Source: Fallopia convolvulus (taxonomy: Eukaryota; Streptophyta; Magnoliopsida; Caryophyllales; Polygonaceae). Taken from it: DNA of 64,000 nucleotides. Both the position numbers and the translations under genes were made by a program. Below the pieces are notes generated by a model. It made no database searches and had not been told where the DNA came from. It saw only the letters and a list, made by a program, of their open reading frames with translations. The stretch covers positions 11,900,091 to 11,964,090 of the forward strand of contig OZ024727.1 of NCBI GenBank assembly GCA_964016875.1. The letters are read 5' to 3'. Positions 12,351-23,494 of the stretch are shown here, piece after piece (position 1 is the first letter of the stretch; each line of letters opens with the position of its first letter).

Positions 12351-15300
12351 ATGAATTCTGATGAGCAGCATGGTTCAGTCAACTTTGCAGGTAACTTGCA
12401 TTTATTGAATTCAGTTTCTATGTGCAATGTTAATCAATCATGGATAATTGATTCAGGGGCAACAGATCACATTACTTATGATAGTAATATGTTTACTGAA
12501 TTACATGAGTTGAGAAAACCTGTTGTGATAGGGTTACCTGATGGCACAACTAAGCTTGTTACACACTCAGGAAAAGTGTTGTTAACAAAAGGTTTGCTAT
12601 TGATGGATGTGCTTTACGTTCCAGACTTTAAACATCATTTATTGTCTGTGCCAAAGTTGTTAGATATTGAGAGAATTGGTGTGTTTTTCATACAAAGGCT
12701 TGTGTGATTCAGGACCTTATCAGTAAGCAAGTTCTGGGAACAGCAGAAAGATGTAGAGATTTGTACAGGCTGTCTATTGAAGATATCAAAGTCAGGCTAC
12801 AAGCTGTGGTTGAAGATGAGAATAAAAGGCCTCATAAGGCATGTAATAAACTAGATGAGCTTATGTTGCTACATTCTAGACTAGGACATGCTTCTATATC
12901 AAAATTGGAACAATTAGTTGATTGTAAGACTCAGGATTTGAGTACTTTGGATTGTGATGTATGTGTACTTTCCAAACATCACAAGTTACCTTTTGAAAGA
13001 AGTGATTCTCTTGCTTCACAACTTTTTGAGTTGGTCCATGTAGACTTGTGGGGACCTTACAAAACTGATTTTGTTTGTGGTGCTAGATATTTTGTTACTA
13101 TTCTAGATGATCATAGTAGATGTACTTGGACACATCTAATTCGGAGTAAGGATCAGGTTTATGGGGTGCTAGTTGGGTTTTTTGCTTATGTGGAGAATCA
13201 ATTTGCGTGTTCTGTTAAGATACTGAGGACAGATAATAGGACAAAGTTTATTCAGCAGAAGTTGCAGGAGTTGTTGCTAAGTAAGGGTATTATTCATCAA
13301 AAATCAGCTCCTTATGTTCCTGAACAGAACGCACGAGTAGAAAGGAAACATAGGCACCTTGTGGAGATTGCAAGGGCTTTAAAAGTACAAGCTGGGTTAC
13401 CTGCTTATTTCTGGGGTGAGTGTGTGTCAGCTGCAACTCACATCATTAATAAATTGCCTTCCTTAGTTCTTAAAGGCAAGATTCCTTTTGAAGTCTTACA
13501 TGGCAAGAAATCTGATATAGAAGGGTTACGGACTGTTGGTTGCTTATGTTTTGCTTGGATACCAAAGACACAAAGAGATACGTTTCAAGAGACAGCCCGA
13601 GAATGTGTGTTTCTTGGATATCCATCAAGTCAAAAGGCCTATAAGGTTTATGACTTAAAATCCAAGAAAAATTTTATCAGTAGGCATGTGGTTTTCAAGG
13701 AAAAGACATTACCTTTTAAACAGCAATCCATGCCTCAGAGTTCTGATCATACACCAGTCTTACCTTTGCCTCAGAGGCTGCTAATGATATTGCACGAGAT
13801 CATGTTAGTGTAATTGAGACACCAGCTCCAATTTCTAGGCCTTCAAGGATGATTAAACGACCAGCTAAATTTCAAGATTTCATTTGTCCAACTATGCCAT
13901 CTACAGATGCTACAGAAAGCATGTCTCAGATTTTTCATGTGCTAAAGATGGAGAATTTAGCACATTTGTCTCAAGAGTATGTTCAGTCTTTATGTAATGC
14001 CTTGACAGTATTTGAGCCATCTTATTATGGACAAGCAAAGCATAATCTAGATTAGGTTGAGGCTATGAATAAGGAGATTGAAGCTTTGGAAAGGAATCAT
14101 ACATGGGATCTGGTTTCTCTTCCACAAGGTAAGAAAGCTATAGGCTCAAAGTGGGTTTATAAAGTCAAGTTGAGACAAGATGGATCAGTTGAGAGGTTAA
14201 AGGCAAGATTAGTTGCTAAGGGGTATAATCAGGTGAAAGACAATGATTATAAGCACACATTCTCACCTGTTGCTAAGTTCAGTGAGAGTTATTCTGGCAC
14301 TTGCTTCATCCAAGAATTGGTTGCTTCATCAGCTTGATATTAATAATGCATTTTTGCATGGGTTTCTGGATGAAGAAGTCTACATGACACCGCCTGAGGG
14401 ATATTCTAAGGCTCTTCCTGGTCAGGTTTGTCATTTAAAGAGATCACTTTATGGTTTAAAACAAGCTAGTAGATAATGGAATATTGAGCTCACCAAGTTA
14501 CTTTTGAAGTTGGGTTTTGTTCAATCTCGCCAGGATTACTCCTTATTCATTAAGAAAAAGGGTTCTTTGATGACTGTGGCACTCGTCTATGTTGATGATA
14601 TGCTACTCACAAGTGATGATTCTGTTGAAATCACCATAGTAAAGCAAGCTCTTGATGAGGCCTTTACTATTAAGGATTTGGGATTAGCTAGATTTTTCTT
14701 GGGTATGGAAATTTCTAGAAATTCTGATGGGTTGCTTTTAAATCAAAGAAAGTATGTGTTAGATATTCTATCTGATACTGGTATGCTGGAGTGTAAGCCT
14801 GTAGATTTTCCAATGCAACGAGGATTGAAACTGAATCCAGATGAAGGCAAAGAGATAGAGTTTGCTGAGTCATATAGAAGACTGGTTGGTCGACTTTTAT
14901 ACTTGACTTTGAGCAGACCAGACATTGCATATGCAGTACAACAACTTAGACAGTTCTTATCATGTCCACGTGAACCACACATGAATGCTGCCTTGTACCT
15001 GTTGAGGTATTTGAAAGGGACTGTTGATTTCTCCCTGTTTTATCCAGCCAATACTGAATTGAAGATGACAGCTTACACAAAGCAGATTGGGGTTCTTGTG
15101 CTTATACTTGTCGTTCTTTAACTGGCTATTGTGTTTTTGTTGGAGATTCTTTAGTCTCCTGGAAGACTAAGAAACAAAAGACAGTTTCTAAGTCATCTGC
15201 AGAGAGTGAATATCGAGCCATGTCACATACAACTAGTGAGATTGTCTGGTTGCAGGGTCTTCTTACTGATTTGTGTGTGGATGTTCCCTTACCTATTCCT

Positions 15301-15540
15301 CTCTATTGTGATAACAAAGCAACACAACATCTAGCTGTTAATCCAGTTTTTCATGAGAGGACGAAGCACCTCTGAATTGATTGTCATTTTGTTCGGGATA
15401 TGGTTCAAGAAGGGTTATTGGCAACAGTTCATATCAAGTCATCACTTCAACTTGCAGACCTGTTTACTAAGGCTTTGGGAGCGCACCAACATCATTTTCT
15501 TTCCAGCAAGCTCGGACTTGTGTCATCCATGCGTCCAGCT
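12351..15540 (+). pseudogene. Copia-1 pol: protease, integrase, RT, RNase H
   Basis: Protease is at 12351-12707 with catalytic IDSGATDH. A frame change leads to integrase (12704-13813), with the GAG-pre-integrase HSRLGHAS region and acidic residues in HVDLWG, LRTDNRTKF and ARVERKHRH; the usual DNGTEF is changed to DNRTKF. RT starts at 14065 after a TAG, has a frame break near 14283 and a TAA near 14474, and keeps YVDDMLL near 14589. RNase H runs in a third frame from about 15120 (SAESEYRA, YCDNKAT, HERTKH then a TGA) to the end near 15540. It cannot make an intact polyprotein. Confidence 0.88.
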
Positions 15541-15550
15541 TGAGGGGGGA

Positions 15551-15845
15551 TATGAAAATGAAGAAGTAAATGATGTTGTCCACGTGGCAAGCAGAGCACG
15601 TGACTTATTTAATTCAGCTTAGCTTAGAAGTTAGTTGTAGACAGTTGTAGCCTAGTAACAAACTTCTCATTATATACTCTGTATCTAGTCTGTTTTTGGT
15701 ACTCTGATCATAATACAATCGAGAGCGTTTTCTCTCATGTTCTTGGTTTTCTCTTGATTCCATGATGAGTGATCAGTGAGCGAGTGATTCTACTACATTT
15801 TGATTCATTTTGTTCTTGAGATTCATCTGATCGTGAATCTTCAAA
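15551..15845 (+). repeat. Copia-1 3' LTR
   Basis: Same length as the 5' LTR (295 bp). It is preceded directly by the polypurine tract gagggggga and followed by the TSD copy CGAAT. Differences to the 5' copy cluster in the first 45 bases. Confidence 0.9.
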
Positions 15846-16027
15846 CGAATGCATTAGTTACCGCTTGAACTACAACTTAACGACCCTTATGAACAAAACA
15901 CTGATTGCTTTAGGAACCCGATTTAATTTCTATTAACCACTCACTCATTAACCCTGATCATAATAACATCAACTGCACAAGTGTTTCTTACCAACCCACC
16001 TCCGTTTTTTTTACATGAAAAACTGAA

Positions 16028-16030
<3 letters not shown>

Positions 16031-16067
<37 letters not shown>
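16031..16067. repeat. (AT)n microsatellite
   Basis: About 18 AT units within the right part of the solo LTR. Confidence 0.95.
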
Positions 16068-16069
<2 letters not shown>

Positions 16070-17366
16070 ACACATGGCCGATTGTAAGCTTACAAGGCCA
16101 TCACAAGAGTACCACTCCTACCCATAAGATATTATTATAATATACATAATTAACGAGATCTAGCTAGCTATAATACAAATCAGTCCTCACAATCCAAAGC
16201 ATAAACCAAACTCGACTTATATAAAGCTCCTATTCTCACTAGATACTAATTAAACTAATTAATCTACCTTATTCCACTATCCTAATTCTGATCCAAAATA
16301 ATCCATGCACATCATCCAACAACACATTCCATCAGAAATTATACACATTAACGACAGCTCCCACAACATACACGAACCCAGAACAAATCCCAACTAATCT
16401 CCCAAACAATTCCTGCATTCAAAAGTAAACTAAACCCTTTACAAATAACCCGACACAAGATCATCAAAATTCGGATTACACTTTCACAAACGGTTAACAA
16501 TGTAACGCCTCTAGACCGAATTGCAAGTTTCCAAAAACCGACATGGCTTAGCTTATAGAATCGAAGGTATGTTCTAACCCAATACAACTTATGAGATTTA
16601 GATTAGGAAAGAAACAAACTAACTCCCACCTTTAGGACACACCAACGGAGCGCAACCCATCGGCGTCGGTGGACAACAACGCGCCCTAGTTGCTCGGTCA
16701 GCGACAACTCTTGACCTAGAATGCTCAGGACCGGCGGCGCCCTCCCGACTTGATCGTGCCTTTGAGTGACGTCGGAGCACTGTGGCTTTTCAAACCGGCG
16801 ACGATGAGCCATGGAGAGGAAGGGACAAGCAGGGACTCGCATCGGGGTTCCCAGTGGCGGCGCGATCTTGAATGAGGTCCACTCTGGACCGAGATTTCCG
16901 ACGGTGTGCGAGGGGAAGGGCAACGAGGACGCAGGCGAACGGGGTCGGAACCGCCTCGATCGACATAGCAGAGAAGAACAAGAAGAACGAACCAAAGGTA
17001 AGCCGGAGAGGAGGAAGGGGTGTCGGCGAAGGGAGAGGGCGGTGATAACAGGTAGGATGCGAAGCGAGATTGGAAGGGCACCACAGATTTAACGACGACA
17101 AGAAATAGGATCGAAAAAGGCGGACGGAGACAAGAGCAGGGTCTGGCGTCCCTCAATTGTGCGGCGTAACCCGAGAAGGGAAAGCCAGGGTTTCTTCTAA
17201 AAGAAACAAAGAAGAAGGAAATGGGTCGGGTGGATTTTTGAGCCCCTTATTGGCTTCTCGGCCCACATAAAAAAATTGTAATGGGCCCTAGGCCCACTTA
17301 GGAAACGCACAAGAAGTGGAACGAGAATCAAGAATCGGGTTGTCGGAGACTGAGTATTACAGTTGG

Positions 17367-18806
17367 AGCCTTCACCGGAGATTGTTAGGAACGCTTTTCC
17401 TCCCATTCTGTCGAGTCATTGGAACCTTCTCATGAAGCCGGTTTCTCATGCTGAAATCCTCGCTGCTATGAAGCAAATGGGGAGCTTTAAAGCACCCGGT
17501 AATGATGGTTTTCAGCCATTCTTCTTTCAGAATTTCTGGGACATCGTCGGTGAGTCATTTGTGAGGTTTGTTCAGGATTTCTTTCGTTCTGGCCGTCTCC
17601 TAGCTGGTGTGAATGACACGATCCTCGTCTTGCTTGCTAAAGTGGCTAAACCGGAACGAATCAACCACTTCCGCCCCATTAGCCTTTGCAATGTTGTTTA
17701 TAAGATTATTACTAAAGTCATGGTGAATAGGATGCGCCCTATCCTTGCTGGCATCATTGGCCCTACGCAAGGGAGTTTCTTATCGGGTAGACTTATTTCG
17801 GACAATATTGTCCTTATGTAAGAGATTGTTCATTATATGAGAAAGAAGCCTCGAACAAAGGGTTTGATACTTATGAAAATCCATCTTGAAAAAGCTTATG
17901 ATCGGCTTAGATGGGATTTTGTGGCCCACACTCTTATTGATGCTGGTTTTCTATCTTGTTGGGCTTCTTAGATTAGTGAATGTATTAGCTCTTCTTCCAT
18001 GAAGTTGCTTTGGAATGGGGAGCTCATCGACGAGTTCAAACCATCCCGGGGTATCCGTCAAGGGGACCTCATATTGCTGTACCTTTTTGTGATGTGCATG
18101 GAGAGACTTAGCCACATGATCCTCAATGATGTGGCCGATGGGTCTTGGAAGCCGGTCTGTATTACTAGGAATGGTCCTGAAATCTCCCATGTGTTGTTTG
18201 TTGACGATGTGGTCCTCGTGGATGAGGCTTCCGTCCTCCAAATAAGGAAGATTAATGGCATCCTTGAAGCTTTTTGCAAGGCTTCGGGGCAAAAGATCAA
18301 CATTGCCAAATCTAACCATTCGAGGTCACCTCTGATCTTGGTAACTATCTCGGAATGCTGGAGCTCCACAAAAAAAAATTAATGCGGAAACGTTTGGGCC
18401 TCTGGTTGATAAATTCAAATCTCGTCTTGCGTCTTGGAAAAGCAAATTATTGAGTCTTGCGGGGAGGATTACTCTTGTCAAGTCGGTTCTCTCGTCTATC
18501 CCGGTCTATGCTATGTCTATGGTGTCCATTCCGAAGGAGGTTTGTGATCGATTGGACCAACCTGCTAGAAATTTCATCTGGAATAATGTGAATGGCAAAA
18601 AACATATCCGCCTTGTTGTGCTTGGAATGATGTTTGTCGTCCTAAGGAGGAGGGTGGCCTTGGGATCCGTGCCATAAGGCCCCTTAACTTGGCTATTCTT
18701 GGCAAGCTCGGGTGGCGCTTTCTCCATGACTCGAATGGTCTTTGGAGTGCGGTGCTCAAGGCCAAGTATATTCGTACGAATGGGTCGGTTGTGACTGGTG
18801 TTGATT
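17367..18806 (+). pseudogene. LINE A ORF2, reverse transcriptase part
   Basis: This continues the endonuclease block across the solo LTR. RT motifs appear in order: FKAPGNDGFQPFFFQ near 17490, HFRPISLCNVVYKIITK near 17670, GSFLSGRLISDNI near 17775, KAYDRLRWDF near 17892, SRGIRQGD near 18045 and the catalytic FVDDVVL near 18198. Then follow GQKINIAKS and the SLAGRITLVKSVLSSIP stretch near 18450-18510, and the start of the zinc-binding region with LGKLGWRFLHD. Stops occur at 17821 (in place of a Gln) and near 17970, plus frameshifts. The element is lost beyond 18806. Confidence 0.83.
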
Positions 18807-21323
18807 TTAGGATATAAATAAGAATAACATTTTTGCAAAGTCAAGTTGAAGTAAAGTCCGCCCTTGTAGATCCAAAGGATAATCAAGGCGGTTTGAATAG
18901 ACCCCGAAGGGTAGTCTCGTTTAGGTGTAGACCATAAAGGTAATCACCACTGACTATTTAAAACAATTTATAAGGATGTCTTGGATAATGGCAACGAGTC
19001 ACTCAAATAATTCGAGCTTTCCTTCAACGAATATTGCCCTTATTCCATACCAAGGGTATTTCGCAAAATTGTTGCGAGATAAAACGTTCCAACAACGACA
19101 ATGGAAAGGTTAGCAACACGATCCCGTTAAGAACAAAACGTACCTTGTTTGAGCCTTGTGATTCCTCTTCTTCCTTCACACGAACGCCATGATCCACGTA
19201 TGAAACTTGAGGTTCTTTCTTGATTTCCATATGAGAGAATCGCTCCATGATATCAATCAAACGTGTTTGATTTTGTTTGATAACGCTTACTAAGAACAAC
19301 CCTTATACACCACCAATTTTAGTGTATTTCGCACGTATCTTCATGGATGCCCAACACCCTTTATATAGGCGTCATATAGGTTGTCCAAAACCGGTTGTAG
19401 AGCGGTTACAAGTAGTTAGGAAGTTGAGATAAGTTAGGAGGGAATCTAGGGAGTAAGTTTAGAAGATTCTTTCCTCTCCATAACAAACTTCAACCTTATC
19501 CAAATCCTCTCTCCTAGTCATCATTACAGGCATCCAAATGAGCCCATAAAAGGTACAATTGGTCGTCCAAAAATCAGCCTAGAAGGCCCAAGGAGTTGGT
19601 CCAAAACTCTTCTAGAAAACCCCATCTCCAAGCCCAAAATCAAGCCCACAATGGCACCCTATGTGGCCCAAAATTCAGTCCACATGTGCGGCCCATCCAA
19701 GCCCAATGGCACGCCCCATGGGCTGGCCCACTATGGCCCAAGGAAAGCTAGCTTAGCTAGGTCACTTACCTAGTGTAGTTAGCCCTCAGCTAGTTGAGTT
19801 GGCTTGAGATGAGCTTTAGCTCGTTGAGCTGACTTACAAGCTATTTGAGCTAACCTTTAGCTAGTTTGAGCTTTCTTGAGCTAAACCCTAGCTACATGAG
19901 CTTCCTACAAAGCTATTTCTTTGAGTCAAGAGCTTTGTTAAGCTTCTAGAGCTAACTTTAAACTAGTTTGAAGCTTCAAAACTCCTTTCTAGCATTCATA
20001 ACTATATGCCAAACTATTTTCATGCTTTGGTCTTTGTATAATACATTCACCAATCTTAGAGAAGCTATCAATCATACATATAATCTTGCACAAAGCTATA
20101 AGACATTATCTCTTTGCTCAAAACCAAAAACCCTAGCTCAAATTCACATACCCGGTGCCTTGTGCCTAAACCCTAGGTGCGCCGCAAGCATCACGAACGC
20201 ATGGATGTTCCATAGCCAAGGCGTAGGCGCGCCTCAAACATCTACACGCATGCGCCACACGAGCTCCACTCGTCATGCATCGGCGCGCCTTGCCCGAGGA
20301 TCGTGCTTGTGTCGTGTATGCACGTACACCATGCATCGGCGCGCCTCTACCGAGCGTCGTTGCTTGCGCTGCGTCCGAGCATCGCGCTTGTGTCGCTTTG
20401 CTCCCACGTTGGTGCGCCCTTGCCATGTGTCGTTGCACATGAGGTTTCGTGCCTTGGCATTGGTACTTTTTTGGACTCTTATCGTTTCTATGACCACTTT
20501 ACATCTCTCACATCATATCATGTCAAGTCACATAGTCAATCTTCTCAATCGACATTTCTTTGTGACTTCTTTTCTCAATATGCACACAATGGGATTGATG
20601 ACTTTTCACAAATCACCAACATTCCTCCCCCATTTGAGCAATGTCATCAAGACTCGAAAATTTCCAAACTTTATATCATAGAAGTAAATATCCCATGGAT
20701 TTGAATTTACAACTTGTAGCTATCGACATTGTTCACTAAAGAATCACGGTGTTCTAAGAATTGAACCACTCAACTTGTCTAAGTACATCAAGCAATAGTA
20801 CGACATGAGTTTACATAACGTTTATTCTTTAAACTTGACGCTTTTAAAGGCTTTGACGTCCCATATCCATTTCACATATGCTTTTAGGCGAGTAGTCCTA
20901 AAACTCCCTTGGAAGAAGCCTTATACTTCCACATATGCTTTGTTGAAACTTCTAACGTGCTCCTACCAAGGCACTTTCCAAGGTTTCATTAATGAAACAA
21001 AGTTTCAAAACTTCCCCTTTTTATGTAGGCTAGAACATCTCCTTTGATGGGCTTATTATGCTCTCCAATCCTATGTCCTTGGCCTACCGCATTGAATTCA
21101 ACCCTTACTTTTGATAAGGGGGAATTGGGTGTCGAAGTCATAAAATTGTTCATTAGGATTTTAACCACATCCCTCAAATTGAATTTAACACAAGTCCTTA
21201 TGCTAAATCTTCTCGGTAAAGAAATCAAAAACCTTATTGTGTTTATCAAAACTCAACTGAGTTGACTCTAAGTGTGAATTATTTCTCAAAATAATATTCC
21301 TTCACACCTAAATGTCAAATTCC
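18807..21323 (-). other. Non-coding repeat DNA, probably LTR-derived on the - strand
   Basis: There is no credible gene. On the - strand a TATA-like ctatataaagggtg is present near 19360, and near 20620 the - strand reads aatgggggaggaatgttgg, which is what one expects at a purine tract next to an LTR start. A 237-codon + frame at 19968-20681 overlaps this and lacks recognisable domains. Short repeats occur: many agct/gagcta words at 19745-19960, and catgcatcggcgcgcct twice at about 20273 and 20330. I could not find a matching LTR partner, so this stays unassigned. Confidence 0.35.
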
Positions 21324-21328
21324 GACTC

Positions 21329-22837
21329 TGATGTGATGGTTTCCCACACACTCGCAAGAATACGAGATCTATTGTAGTAGTAGATCAGGATCGAATCACG
21401 AGGATTATATCTGCTTTAGCTAATTCTAGAACTAATTTCTAAGCCAAAATATGGAGATTTATTGTGTATTTCTAACTACTAAAACAATTAAAACAAGTAA
21501 ATTAAGAGAATAAAAATTATATGAGAAAGCAAAGTTCTAAGGCAAGAAATCCCCACAACTTTGATCCACGGAGTTTGAATCTCACTTTTACCTAAACTGA
21601 GTTGGATATTTTGTCATGAAGGTTATTGTCTAATGTCATAAATTAACTCAGAACCCACTCTCATGACGAAACAAAGCCGAAAGAAACCCTTTAAACACTT
21701 AAAAATCTAGATGGTAAACCAAACTTGCCCCACTCTCGTGATGCATCAAACTTGACTCAAACATCTAGAATTTCTATGACAATTAACCACATGAGAAACT
21801 AATCTCAAGTTCAATTCTAGTTTTTCCAAATAGATAGAACCACCTCTCGATGTGTTCTCTCTCTTTTGTTTACTCACTTAGACTACCACCTCTCGATGCG
21901 CAACCTAAACAAGACTCTAACAAGTTTAAACCTATTAGATTAAGCCCCTAGAATCAAATCATATTAATTTTCCAACTCAATTCAAGCAAAACGTATTGAA
22001 TCTAATCCGCTTCACATCGTTGTGATCAACCAAACCCTAGAACTATAGAGTTTAGCCTAGCATATTTGAATTCATGATCAAAGCAATTAAATCAAACATG
22101 GAATAAGAAGCAAAAGCAATATTTAAAGAGAACTTACTAGAGATTCAATTGAAGAAACAAAAGTCGATCCAAAAGTGCAAAAATCCCAACTTGAAAGAGC
22201 GTAAAACTAAAACCCTAGAAATTGTCTCCTCTCTCTCCCCTTGAAATTATAATAATAATAAGGCATAATAATAATCTAACTTGTCCTCCAAGTAGTATTA
22301 GAAAAGTCTTAAACTTATTCCAAAAGATATCCCAAAAATAAAACCAACCCGGGCCCAAAAAAAGAGTAAGAAAGCCCAAAATTTCTGGCGGCACTGTGCT
22401 GGAAACGACCCGTGACGGGGGTCACGACCCGTGATAGACCATCCGAAAGCACTTCGTTGCTTTGTTTGCCCTTTTTTTGGCTCGTGATGGCCTCCACAAC
22501 CCGTGATGATGCTTCTAACCTCTTCCTTCACTCCTTAGCTTGCATTTTGACTTGTAATAGCTCATCCACAACTCTTGAAAGCTCTTGGAATCCTCAAATC
22601 TTCATTCCTTAATGTTAGTTGTGGTCTTAAAGCTTCACTAAGATCGTGTCCTCATGTATTCTTCTCCATTTGACTCCAAAATACTATCAAAAGACCTATA
22701 AAAGCAAAACAAACTTGTGTAGACTTCCATACTACGAATAATACGAAAATCAACACAAAAAGACCAAAACCTAAGCTAGAAAATAAGAAATCTAATCCTA
22801 AATGCTCATGCAAACTACTCAAAACTAGATGACATCA
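21329..22837 (-). mobile_element. Solo LTR, 1509 bp, Gypsy-like
   Basis: It begins TGATGTGATGG and ends GATGACATCA, so the ends form the inverted repeat TGATGT/ACATCA with TG...CA. Perfect 5-bp duplications GACTC lie at 21324-21328 and 22838-22842. No gag or pol is present. Near the left end the - strand reads cctcgtgattcgatcctgat, which recalls the gggttcgaccc segment of the Gypsy LTR at 28844-30201. I infer a solo LTR left by recombination between LTRs, on the - strand. Confidence 0.72.
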
Positions 22838-22842
22838 GACTC

Positions 22843-23494
22843 CAAGGTCGAATTCAGCAAGATTGCCTCTTAGGACTTCCCAACAATGAGCTCCCATCAC
22901 CGAAATTAGGAATTCATGACCAATCGTCGACTAGAGGTCTTCCATAATTAGGTGATCCAACTTGCAACTTTAACCTTTCCAACATAGGAAAGCATTTTCA
23001 CACATACAAAGACTTAAGTACTTTAATCATCGTACCTTTGACAATGGCCATGTCAAGGTATCAACATTCTATCACTTGAAAGTCCTCAAGTCATGACACA
23101 CATACTCTAGAACCGTGTATCCCTTGATCCATAGGTGTCTCAATTATGTGTAAAATCAAGGAATTTCCAATCCCTCCCAATGTATTGTAAACCTCAATGA
23201 AGATTTAGAAAATCTAATTCACCCTCATCTCTTCACATTGGCATCTTCATAATTTCATCAATGAAGAACTTTATAGATAAGACTCTTTTCATCTCATCCA
23301 TTTCATTTGGTTTCAACCAAATAGCCATGTCATTTGCATATAGACTTATTAAAACTCTTTAACTAGAGTTATTAAACTTACTATATTTCCTTCATGCTAT
23401 AAGCATATAGATATATTCCTTAGAAAGACTTCCTAAATGACATTCTTTTCCTTTTGGCCATTTAACATAAAGCTTTGCATGTATAACCCTCATC
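22843..23494. other. Non-coding stretch, continuation of the 18807-21323 repeat DNA
   Basis: It lies just right of the solo LTR and has the same composition as the left flank. No frame, repeat border or RNA gene was recognised. Confidence 0.35.

Larger units (their letters stand above)
10782..15845 (+). mobile_element. Copia-1 LTR retrotransposon, complete structure, non-functional
   Basis: A 5064-bp element with 295-bp LTRs at 10782-11076 and 15551-15845, a primer-binding site directly after the 5' LTR and a purine tract (gagggggga) directly before the 3' LTR. Flanking 5-bp duplications CGAAT are at 10777-10781 and 15846-15850. By eye the two LTRs differ at about nine positions, roughly 97% identity, so the insertion is fairly recent. 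The coding order gag, protease, integrase, RT, RNase H is Copia. Several stops and frameshifts disable it. It sits inside the 3.4-kb solo LTR. Confidence 0.93.
8917..17361 (-). mobile_element. Large solo LTR (Del/Tekay-like Gypsy), carrying Copia-1 inside
   Basis: The element starts TGTAACACTCC at 8917 and ends GAGTATTACA at 17361, flanked by the perfect 5-bp duplication GTTGG at 8912-8916 and 17362-17366. Taking out Copia-1 leaves about 3.4 kb without gag or pol, so a solo LTR is the simplest reading. On the - strand the end reads GGAGTGTTACA, which resembles long LTRs of the Tekay/Del chromovirus group as I remember them; this family call is tentative. The GC-rich block at 16600-17160 holds several long frames on both strands that look accidental. 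Confidence 0.62.
6063..18806 (+). mobile_element. L1-type LINE (LINE A), split by nested insertions
   Basis: Two LINE blocks, 6063-8916 and 17367-18806, belong to one element. Upstream is ORF1 (DUF4283 plus zinc knuckle) and the endonuclease of ORF2; downstream is the reverse transcriptase. The ORF2 frame continues without loss when the 8917-17361 insertion and one GTTGG copy are removed, because the codons at the junction read ELGLL then EPSPE. The 3' end is lost near 18806, within the zinc-binding region after RT. Stops and frameshifts make it dead. Confidence 0.83.

Noticed and set aside
16603..17156. Several overlapping long frames on both strands
   Set aside because: GC-rich composition makes stops rare. 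No domain, no splice signals, and the region lies inside an LTR.
19024..19299. 91-codon - strand frame starting MFLVSV
   Set aside because: Has a short acidic stretch (KEEEES) but no known domain and a hydrophobic tail. Could be part of a retroelement leader; not supportable as a gene.
19968..20681. 237-codon + strand frame
   Set aside because: No recognisable domain, repetitive GC-rich middle with open frames on both strands, in probable LTR sequence.
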